A stretch of 38,776 nucleotides of DNA from a bacterium (GTDB taxonomy: Bacteria; SZUA-79; Acidulodesulfobacterales; Acidulodesulfobacteraceae), in NCBI GenBank assembly GCA_021831025.1, contig JAKBNN010000059.1, positions 1 to 38,776 of the forward strand. The letters run 5' to 3'. A program made the position numbers and the translations under genes. Positions 32,604 through 38,776 of the stretch are shown in pieces (the stretch's first letter is position 1; every line of letters starts with the position of its first letter). The notes under the pieces were generated by a model, which had not been told where the DNA came from, made no database searches, and saw only the letters and a program-made list of their open reading frames with translations.

Positions 32604-33920
32604 TTAATCCTTATAATTTTTATCCTTTTCCCATAAGAATTTAAGGCGGTTCTTAAGCTCCTTCTCTCTTCCTATATCTTCGGGGCGGTAATAAATTCGG
32701 GAAGACAGCTCGGGCGGAAGATACGGCTGCTTTACGAAATGGTTTTCAAAATTATGAGCATATTTATATCCTTTGTGGTAATCCAAATCCTTCATTAGTT
32801 TTGTCGGCGCGTTTCTTAAATGAAGCGGCACGGTAACGCCGGGAAAGTCTTTTACATCTTTTAAAGCCTCCTCGATAGCAAGGTAGCTTGCGTTTGACTT
32901 GGGACAGCTTGCAAGATAAACGGCGGTCTGCGATAAAATAATGCGGGCCTCCGGCATACCGATAACATTAACGGCATTAAAACAACTGACGGCAAGATTT
33001 AAGCCTTCGGGTTCGGCATTCCCGACATCTTCGGAAGCCAAAATTATCATTCTTCTTGCGATAAATTTAATATCTTCTCCCGAATCCAGCATCTTTGCAA
33101 GCCAGAATACCGCTCCATCCGGGTCGCTCCCCCTTATGCTTTTAATGAAAGCCGAAATCGTATTATAATGCTCCTCACCCGTTTTATCGTATTTTGACTT
33201 TCTGAGGTATGCCTCTTCTATAATCTTTTCGGTCAATATTATCTCGCCCTTTTCAGAAGGCTTCGCAAGGTTGACCGCAATTTCAAGAGCGTTTAACATT
33301 ATGCGGGCGTCGCTTCCGGAATATTTGATCAGGGTATTTATATCCTCTTTATTCATAAAAATCTTCTTTTTCTTCAGAACTTCGTCCGTATTTAATGCCC
33401 TATCTATTATTTTGCTTAAATCATCCTCGGATAACGGATTCAGGGTAAATACCAATACCCTCGAAAGAATCGGCGAGTTTATTTCGAATGACGGATTTTC
33501 CGTAGTTGCGCCAATTAATATAAGGCTTCCTTCTTCGATAGAATGTAAAAGTAAATCCTGTTGAGACTTGTTAAAACGGTGGATTTCATCGATAAAAAGA
33601 ATTACGGGCTTTTTATAGTGCTTAAAACTAATATCGGCTTTGTCTATAAATTCCCTTAACTCCTTAACGCCGGAAGAAACCGCCGAAATACTGTAAAACT
33701 CGTAATTAAAAGTGTTTGCGATAATACCTGCAAGAGTAGTTTTTCCGCTTCCCGGCGGACCCCATAGTATCATCGAGCGGATAAACTTGGAACCCAGCAT
33801 ATTCCTTAACGGCTTATCCTTGTCGAGAAGATGGGGCTGACCGATAAATTCGGATAGGACTTTAGGTCTAAGCCTGTCGGCAAGCGGCGGTAAAAAATCG
33901 CCGTTATTAAAAAAACTCAT
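32604..33920 (-). CDS. rarA: Replication-associated recombination protein A (AAA+ ATPase)
   Basis: 438 residues from ATG 33920, with GGAGAGG 9 bases upstream (the ATG at 33938 is less well placed). PLADRLRPKVLSEFIGQPHLL is the RarA/MgsA N-terminus. Walker A is GPPGSGKTTLAG, Walker B ILFIDEIHR, and sensor motif GATTENPSFEINSPILSR follows. The C-terminal oligomerisation part (SIRGSDPDGAVFWLAKML, RRMIILASEDVGNAEP, PLHLRNAPTKLMKDLDYHKGYKYAH) is highly conserved. It acts at stalled replication forks. It converges with kup (31-bp gap) with no obvious terminator between. Confidence 0.95.
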   Translation of the reverse strand: MSFFNNGDFLPPLADRLRPKVLSEFIGQPHLLDKDKPLRNMLGSKFIRSMILWGPPGSGKTTLAGIIANTFNYEFYSISAVSSGVKELREFIDKADISFKHYKKPVILFIDEIHRFNKSQQDLLLHSIEEGSLILIGATTENPSFEINSPILSRVLVFTLNPLSEDDLSKIIDRALNTDEVLKKKKIFMNKEDINTLIKYSGSDARIMLNALEIAVNLAKPSEKGEIILTEKIIEEAYLRKSKYDKTGEEHYNTISAFIKSIRGSDPDGAVFWLAKMLDSGEDIKFIARRMIILASEDVGNAEPEGLNLAVSCFNAVNVIGMPEARIILSQTAVYLASCPKSNASYLAIEEALKDVKDFPGVTVPLHLRNAPTKLMKDLDYHKGYKYAHNFENHFVKQPYLPPELSSRIYYRPEDIGREKELKNRLKFLWEKDKNYKD

Positions 33921-34016
33921 AAAATTCAGCCTCTCCATGCGTTTACCTATATGCGCCCATATATGTAATAATTATATCATTTAAAATAAAGAAATATTTG
34001 GGGGCTGAACTCTGAT

Positions 34017-34180
34017 ATTACGCTTTCTGTGAACTACCCGCCGATAAATCGGCCGGCTTCCTTTAGTCCGCGGCAACCCTTTTGGGGGGAATTTACTTTT
34101 ACGCCGCCTCAGTTTCCGAGGCTATGGGTTTTTACGGAACCCTTTCCACAGTTCCTGCGGTAATTTTGAAAACCGTTATA
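34017..34180 (-). mobile_element. Possible right-end relic of an IS200/IS605-type element (omega-RNA-like)
   Basis: In the 350-bp gap 33921-34269, the minus strand reads GGAAGCCGGCCGAT...ATCGGCGGGTAGTTCAC. This imperfect hairpin (34037-34056) followed by GTAGTTCAC is typical of the right end of IS605/tnpB elements, where the guide RNA of TnpB ends. Just upstream on that strand are a second hairpin, GCCTC/GAGGC (34106-34122), and GAACTGTGGAAAGGGTTCC (34142-34160). No tnpB reading frame remains. The plus-strand 63-codon frame here is not convincing. Confidence 0.4.
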
Positions 34181-34269
34181 TGTATAATAGCGCAGACAAA
34201 GAAAGAAGTCAAATTGGATTGCCTATGTATCCCCTATCTGAAGAAAGGGGAATTATATCGGCAAGTGTA

Positions 34270-34650
34270 TTAAAATTCGTTATATTTCTTATTTGAACCC
34301 CATGCCTTATCTATAGGGTATTTTACCTCGTTTACCTTCATTTTAGCTTCAAACGACTCTGTAATATCGATGCCATATTTTTGAGAAAATCTCAATATAA
34401 AATAAAATATATCGGCTAATTCGTGGCTGATTTCCTTAAGTTTTTCGTCGTCATTCATTAAAGCCCGTATTTCCGCATCATCTTTAAATCTAAAAAATTC
34501 TAAAAGTTCCGATGCCTCGGTTATTATGCCTATGGCAAGGTCTTTCGCATTATGATACCTGTCCCAATCCCTCTTTTCGCAAAATTCCCTTACCATATTT
34601 TTTAATTCGGCAACGGTTGACTGCGAATCATTTTTTAAATAGCTTCCCAT
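34270..34650 (-). CDS. MazG-like nucleotide pyrophosphohydrolase
   Basis: A 126-residue all-helical protein of the MazG/dCTPase (RS21-C6) type. EFCEKRDWDRYHNAKDLAIGIITEASELLEFFRF holds the first Glu pair of the metal site (E-A-S-E-L-L-E), and HELADIFYFILRF holds the second E-x-x-D. Such enzymes hydrolyse non-canonical or excess NTPs to the monophosphate and pyrophosphate. The size agrees with single-domain members. It lies 44 bp downstream of lgt on the same strand. AAAGGA serves as ribosome site. Confidence 0.88.
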   Translation of the reverse strand: MGSYLKNDSQSTVAELKNMVREFCEKRDWDRYHNAKDLAIGIITEASELLEFFRFKDDAEIRALMNDDEKLKEISHELADIFYFILRFSQKYGIDITESFEAKMKVNEVKYPIDKAWGSNKKYNEF

Positions 34651-34694
34651 TCTGCGAATTTCCTTTGGTTCTTTATTATACCATTTTCATTTTA

Positions 34695-35552
34695 TTATAA
34701 TTCTTTATATTTATAATGCCTGTAGATTAAAACCGCTATCGAAATTATAACGGCAAACATGCTTAGCACCTGTGAAACCCTTATGCTGTTCCCCAGCCAT
34801 AAACTGTCTATCCTTGTGCCTTCCGTAAAAAATCTGGTCGTTCCGTACCAAATTAAATAACCTATAAGTATCTTTCCGGCAACCTTGGGTTTTTTTCTCG
34901 AAAGCCACATCAAAAATATGAATCCAAAGAAATCGGGAACGGATTCATAAAAAAAAGATGGTTCGAAGTGGGAATACATCGTCAGGTTTTTTGGATAGGC
35001 CGCTTGAAAAGGGTATCCCCATAATCCAAATATCAAATGTTTTGGGGTGTAGGCGTTTACGGGGCGCATTGCCTTCGCGATAGGAAGCCCCCATTTAACG
35101 GGGTAACCGAAGGCCTGCTGGTCTATAAAATTCCCCCACCTGCCGATAGCCTGCCCTAAAAGAAGGCTTGGAGCCATCATATCTATATAACGCCAGATAT
35201 TTAATTTTTTTATTCGAGTATATAGATAAAGCGTTAGAAGTCCGCCTATTTCTCCGCCGTATATCGCAAGTCCGCCCTGCCATATATAAAAAACGCTTAT
35301 AATGTTTTTTGCGTAATACCCCCATGCAAATACGACATAATAAAAGCGCGCAAAAATAATCGACACCGGTATGGCAAATACCATGATGTTAATTATGTTT
35401 TCGGGATCCTCGCCCCAGGATTTTGCCCTAAAATATGCTATCGCTATACCGATAACAAAGCCGATTCCTATCAAAATTCCGTACCAATGAACAGGAAGAG
35501 GACCTATAAATATTATGGGACTCGGCGCATGCCAGTTGTTAAAATTAAACAT
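34695..35552 (-). CDS. lgt: Prolipoprotein diacylglyceryl transferase
   Basis: A 285-residue polytopic membrane protein. HWYGILIGIGFVIGI is the first conserved segment, GGEIGGLLTLYLYTRI the third, and GRWGNFIDQQAFG the Lgt signature. Compared with the signature G-R-x-G-N-F-x-N-x-E-x-x-G, the second Asn is Asp and the Glu (E151 in E. coli numbering) is Gln; the essential Arg, first Asn and last Gly are kept. GTTRFFTEGTRIDSLWLG near the C-terminus carries the conserved R-E/R-x-D region. It adds diacylglycerol to lipobox cysteines such as those at 7433, 28746 and 37550. A clear AAAGGA precedes the ATG. Confidence 0.93.
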   Translation of the reverse strand: MFNFNNWHAPSPIIFIGPLPVHWYGILIGIGFVIGIAIAYFRAKSWGEDPENIINIMVFAIPVSIIFARFYYVVFAWGYYAKNIISVFYIWQGGLAIYGGEIGGLLTLYLYTRIKKLNIWRYIDMMAPSLLLGQAIGRWGNFIDQQAFGYPVKWGLPIAKAMRPVNAYTPKHLIFGLWGYPFQAAYPKNLTMYSHFEPSFFYESVPDFFGFIFLMWLSRKKPKVAGKILIGYLIWYGTTRFFTEGTRIDSLWLGNSIRVSQVLSMFAVIISIAVLIYRHYKYKEL

Positions 35553-35622
35553 AATAATGTCCTTTAATTTATAAATTTAGTTAATTTATTGCCGTTATAA
35601 GAAGCGCGCTGCCTGACATCTG

Positions 35623-36555
35623 CTACTTAATAGATTTAGCAAATGCGTAAGTTCTTTCAAAATACTCGTTTGACAGGCTGGTTATCGTTACCGTACCGGC
35701 GCCGGAATTTTCCTGAATAAATTTTCCATGCCCTATGTAAATCCCGACATGCGAAATATAAGGAGCATAAGTCCTGAAAAATAATAAATCTCCGGGCTTT
35801 AATCTGCTTTTAGGGATATATTTGCCCAGCCTTGATTGCTCGCGGGCAGTCCTAGGAAGATGTATGTTATCCTTTGCAAATACGCGCTGAACAAAACCGG
35901 AACAATCCATGCCGGTTCTTGTCGTTCCGCCCCAGGCATACGGAACGCCTTTATACCTAAACGCGGTATCGACTATCTTTCTTCCGATACTCATATTATT
36001 GTTTCTTTTAGCCGCGTTATGTCCATGGCTATTAACATTTTTGTTGCCGGTTAAAACTTGAAAAGTCGCAACCCTGTAATAATTATATTTATTATCATTA
36101 TTGTTATTATTAATTTGAGCGGTTCTATAACTTTCAGGCACTACCAGAACAGCTCCCTGCCTTATTACATTGGAATACAGGCCGTTTAATTTTCTTAACC
36201 GAGCAATGGAAGTTCCGTATTTTTGGGCTATCAAAGACAGGGTATCGCCGAACTGCACTTTGTAATGGCCATAGGTAACGGCGGGGCGGTAGGCGGAATG
36301 ATTATAACCGCCGGAGACTACTTTTAACTTTTCTCCTGGATATATTATATAGTTATGAAGACCGTTAAAAGACATTATGGAAGCAACCGTAGTGTTATGG
36401 CTGTCCGCAATCTGACCGAGCGTTTCGCCGGGTTGAACGGTTACGGTCATAATAAAAGAATAAGCGTTTAAAGGAAAAATACCGATAAAAACCAGCGAAA
36501 GAGATAAAATAAACAAAAAAAATTTAGCGAGCAAAGAAAAATTTGTTTTATTCAT
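35623..36555 (-). CDS. LysM-LysM-NlpC/P60 peptidoglycan endopeptidase
   Basis: 310 residues with a signal peptide (FFLFILSLSLVFIGIFPLNAYS), two LysM domains (residues 37-80, TVQPGETLGQIA...; and 97-140, HYKVQFGDTLSLIAQKYG...), an Asn-rich linker (149-160) and a C-terminal NlpC/P60 domain (193-310). The catalytic Cys is C218 in GMDCSGF and the His is H269 in ISHVGIYIG. The third polar residue, usually His in this position, is Q281 (KFIQENSG). It probably cleaves stem peptides in cell-wall remodelling. It is 70 bp upstream of lgt but likely separately expressed. Confidence 0.9.
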   Translation of the reverse strand: MNKTNFSLLAKFFLFILSLSLVFIGIFPLNAYSFIMTVTVQPGETLGQIADSHNTTVASIMSFNGLHNYIIYPGEKLKVVSGGYNHSAYRPAVTYGHYKVQFGDTLSLIAQKYGTSIARLRKLNGLYSNVIRQGAVLVVPESYRTAQINNNNNDNKYNYYRVATFQVLTGNKNVNSHGHNAAKRNNNMSIGRKIVDTAFRYKGVPYAWGGTTRTGMDCSGFVQRVFAKDNIHLPRTAREQSRLGKYIPKSRLKPGDLLFFRTYAPYISHVGIYIGHGKFIQENSGAGTVTITSLSNEYFERTYAFAKSIK

Positions 36556-36817
36556 TTAATCTTTACCACCCCATTGGTAATTTCTTAGTAACCCTTTTAT
36601 TTATTGTAGGTTATATTCACTTCCCGTCATTCCCGCCGATGCGGAAACGGCAAACCGCTTTTTTATGTATATTACTACAACAGAATTAAGTATGTCAAGG
36701 AAATCCGACCGAAATTTTTAAAATATTTAATATTTTTTCGGATTTACAGTACCTCTATATCGCACGATTCCCGATTTAGAAAATATTTATATATTCCAAT
36801 GTTAAGTAAATCTGGAT

Positions 36818-36958
36818 GAGGTGAGCTTGCGCTAGCCTTCGGCTCGCTGTACTTCGTTTCCCGCTGAAGCGGGTTGGGACACCCGGAATAACGGCAATAA
36901 AGTAATAAGGAGGAAGGGATTTATAAATATCCCCCCTCCTGTATGGGAGGGGGGATAT
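36818..36958. other. Structured non-coding region with several inverted repeats
   Basis: Within the 437-bp gap 36556-36992: a hairpin CCCGC-TGAA-GCGGG (36860-36873), a GAGC...GCTC-rich stretch (36822-36846), and a perfect 13-bp stem ATATCCCCCCTCC/GGAGGGGGGATAT (36927-36958, loop TGTATG). The last lies 35 bp past the stop of the DsrE-like lipoprotein gene and may terminate it, although the following T-run is weak. No ORF is supported here. A fragment of GTCATTCC type at 36627 resembles half of the repeat at 10178. Confidence 0.5.
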
Positions 36959-36992
36959 GAAAACAGTATGAGTATGTTTGTAATACGCTAAC

Positions 36993-37550
36993 TTATGGTT
37001 TTATATAAGAATAACCAGTCATTTCATAGTGAAGAATGGCAAAGAACCCGTCGGGCGTAACATGAACAATCGGCAGTATTTCCTTAGACTTAATACCTAA
37101 TTTTATCATTGCCACATGACAAGAATCAAACCTTACCTTATGCTTATATAATTTTTCAATAAGTGGCGTTAACTTGTTATCCTTTTTAAGAAACATTTTG
37201 ACGGCGGGACCGTAGGCTACAAAAACCACTTTATACCTTTTAGGATTATAATGGAGTTCCCAGATAATATCATTCATGTTTAAAAGGGCGACTTTCCATT
37301 TTTTAGGGTTTGGAGAATTAACTTGAAAAACGACCTTAATTACCTTATTATTAAAAAACCCGTGGTACGATGCCGGAGTTAAAAGGGGCTTTTTTATTGT
37401 GATTTTCTTTTTTACGGCCGCCTTAGAAGGCTTAGTAACGGCTGCCGCTGGAGCCTCTTTTACCGGTTTTTTTGCGCAACCTGTCAAAAGCACGGTTCCG
37501 CCGGTAATAACAATAATTAAAAAAATCCATAGTTTTATAAATCTTTTCAT
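36993..37550 (-). CDS. DsrE-family (COG1416-like) lipoprotein
   Basis: A 185-residue protein. MKRFIKLWIFLIIVITGG...LLTGC is a lipoprotein signal with lipobox LTGC (C25). A Lys/Ala/Pro linker leads to a DsrE-like domain: VIKVVFQVNSPNPKKWKVALLNM, YKVVFVAYGPAVKMFL, and RFDSCHVAMIKLGI with C144 at the position of the active Cys of DsrE/COG1416 proteins. The C-terminal GYSYIKP is shared with its two neighbours. Most DsrE proteins are cytoplasmic, so an exported, lipid-anchored copy is unusual. It may bind sulfane sulfur or thiols in the periplasm; this is inference. Confidence 0.78.
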   Translation of the reverse strand: MKRFIKLWIFLIIVITGGTVLLTGCAKKPVKEAPAAAVTKPSKAAVKKKITIKKPLLTPASYHGFFNNKVIKVVFQVNSPNPKKWKVALLNMNDIIWELHYNPKRYKVVFVAYGPAVKMFLKKDNKLTPLIEKLYKHKVRFDSCHVAMIKLGIKSKEILPIVHVTPDGFFAILHYEMTGYSYIKP

Positions 37551-37621
37551 TATTCCCTCCGCATTACAACTAATTTTAATAAAATTTTGTTTTTAACGCG
37601 CTCGTTACAAAATAAACCGAT

Positions 37622-38212
37622 TTACGGTTTTAAATAAGCCCACCCCTCCGATTCCCTTATAACTATTTCACCCTGAGCCGACGGAACCATCTTAACAAAA
37701 GAATAAAGCTTTGAAGGCGCGATGTGAAGTTCATATAAAGTATTAGCACACTCGGCAATCTCAACCCCGTCTTTTTTTAACTTTAAAAGGGCGTTCTTAA
37801 AACCGTTTCCCTTAAAGTAAATATGGACGCCCGGGCTAAATGCGAGAAGTTCGACTTTTACATGCCCTTTTAATCTGGGATCGGTCAGTAAATTTTTTAT
37901 ATTGTTAATCGTTTTCTTCATCACTGCCTTTTTGTTTACATCTATTACATAAAGCGCTTTATAAACTTTTCCCGGAACAGCCGTAGCCCCCATTGTAAAC
38001 GCCGGCTTAGAGGATGTATTGGAAAAATATGTCCTTGTTCCATTTACATTATGCCATCCCCTAATTTTACTGATGTGATTTTGATAGTACTTTTTTAAAT
38101 ATGCAGACATCCCTTCCCCGCTTGTGCTTGCAAATGCAAAAGGAGCAATAACTAAGTTAGCCATGATTACGACGGTAGCTACGGCAATAACAGCATAAAT
38201 AACCTTTTTCAT
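37622..38212 (-). CDS. Exported DsrE-family (COG1416-like) protein
   Basis: A 196-residue protein with a Sec signal peptide (IYAVIAVATVVIMANLVIAPFAFAS). An inserted 50-residue region (about 35-85, rich in Tyr, Asn, Lys) precedes the domain. The DsrE-like core is KALYVIDVNKKAVMKKTINNIKNLL, VKVELLAFSPGVHIYF and VEIAECANTLYEL with C155 at the expected active-Cys position. The end GWAYLKP matches the neighbours. It is the middle of three tandem paralogues separated by short gaps (71 bp and 108 bp), each perhaps with its own promoter. The inserted region is absent in the other two. Confidence 0.75.
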   Translation of the reverse strand: MKKVIYAVIAVATVVIMANLVIAPFAFASTSGEGMSAYLKKYYQNHISKIRGWHNVNGTRTYFSNTSSKPAFTMGATAVPGKVYKALYVIDVNKKAVMKKTINNIKNLLTDPRLKGHVKVELLAFSPGVHIYFKGNGFKNALLKLKKDGVEIAECANTLYELHIAPSKLYSFVKMVPSAQGEIVIRESEGWAYLKP

Positions 38213-38320
38213 AACTTACCCCATATTATTACAATTTAGAATTAGTTTATTTTGTTACATATCCCGCCATTTAATTTGGTCGTTTTAATTTGGTCGTTCG
38301 CGGTTTATAAATATCTTCCT

Positions 38321-38776
38321 TCACGGCTTTATATAAGCATATCCCTGCATTTCCTTCTTAATAATGTAGGCGACTGCGCCCGGATACACCACATTAACAA
38401 ACGGGAAAAGCTGTTTCTCGTGAACATGCATGGCAAGCATCGTCATATGGCATGCAACAAGATTAACTCCATAAGTGCTTAAACTCTGAAGCAGGGGGTA
38501 AAACTTTTTATCATATTTTTTCATAAATACTTTAAGTCCCGGACCGTATGCGACTACATCGACTTTATAGTTAATGCCATGAGCGCTCATAATCTGGACA
38601 ACTTTAGCGGCATTGCCGAGGGCAAGTTTCCATCTCGCCGGACTATCCTGCGTTATTTGAATCACAACCTTCATAGTCTTATTTTTAAAATACGGAAGCG
38701 CCTGTATCTTTTTATAAGCATAAGCGTTGCCGCTAAAGTATATTAAAGTCAAAGCCAAAGCCAAAACGATAAAAAC
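38321..38776 (-). CDS. Exported DsrE-family protein, cut by the window edge
   Basis: The reading frame stays open to the last base, so the start lies outside the window; the TTG at 38764 is probably inside the signal peptide (VFIVLALALTLIYFSGNAYAY). The domain is KTMKVVIQITQDSPARWKLALGNA, YKVDVVAYGPGLKVFM and NLVACHMTMLAMHV, with the likely active Cys in VACH. It is the closest match to the lipoprotein at 36993-37550 (shared VVFQ/VVIQ, SP..WK.AL, VAYGP..K.F, CH..M). It ends GYAYIKP. Confidence 0.75.
   Translation of the reverse strand, partial: VFIVLALALTLIYFSGNAYAYKKIQALPYFKNKTMKVVIQITQDSPARWKLALGNAAKVVQIMSAHGINYKVDVVAYGPGLKVFMKKYDKKFYPLLQSLSTYGVNLVACHMTMLAMHVHEKQLFPFVNVVYPGAVAYIIKKEMQGYAYIKP

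Noticed and set aside
34082..34273. 63-codon plus-strand frame in the gap after rarA
   Set aside because: No ribosome site or recognisable pattern; it covers the hairpins of the suspected IS200/IS605 relic.

Overview
The window is AT-rich bacterial chromosome with Gram-negative envelope genes (TonB, ExbB, ExbD, three TonB-dependent receptors, lipoproteins, Lgt) and repeated sulfur-relay genes (SQR-like flavoprotein, two TusA-like proteins, four DsrE-family proteins). This suggests a sulfur-metabolising, deltaproteobacteria-like organism. The uncultivated acidophilic Sva0485 / Acidulodesulfobacterales group would fit, but that placement is inference from gene content and style only. Most genes lie on the minus strand.

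Layout. (1) 133-207: tRNA-Val(CAC). (2) 485-3605: minus-strand operon dsrE-like, tusA-like, SQR-like flavoprotein, DUF1641-like protein, closed by a terminator; cytoplasmic sulfur handling. (3) 4022-10453: tRNA-Val(GAC) followed by a segment whose far end carries an exact 49-bp copy of the tRNA 3' end in the same orientation, the classic footprint of tRNA-targeted integration. The segment holds a LuxR-type regulator, gene fragments, a strikingly GC-rich secreted-protein gene, a DUF3617 lipoprotein, a 22-codon small ORF with yqeY, a TetR/TusA-like/nitroreductase operon and a MITE-like inverted repeat. No integrase is visible. (4) 10511-12642: MFS transporter and TIM-barrel isomerase-like protein. 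(5) 12723-30450: a nutrient-scavenging block with tonB-exbB-exbD, three TonB-dependent receptors, an MFS protein, a YncE/phosphoesterase fusion protein with a TPR partner, and a Tat-exported phosphoesterase with two small genes. (6) 30701-36555: kup, rarA, a MazG-like pyrophosphohydrolase, lgt and a LysM-NlpC/P60 hydrolase, with a probable IS200/IS605 relic. (7) 36993-38776: three tandem exported DsrE-family proteins, the last cut by the window edge.

The most notable signal is regulatory. Five promoters (tonB, each of the three receptors, and kup) carry tandem hexamers resembling TGTAAC/TGTTAC at a period of 10-11 bp. In all five the last hexamer lies exactly 10 bp from a -10-like hexamer. 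This is the architecture of PhoB-activated promoters, where the Pho box replaces the -35. With two PF04185-type phosphoesterases in the same block, it suggests a phosphate-starvation regulon for importing and cleaving organic phosphate. The DNA architecture is seen directly; the regulator and the phosphate role are inferred.
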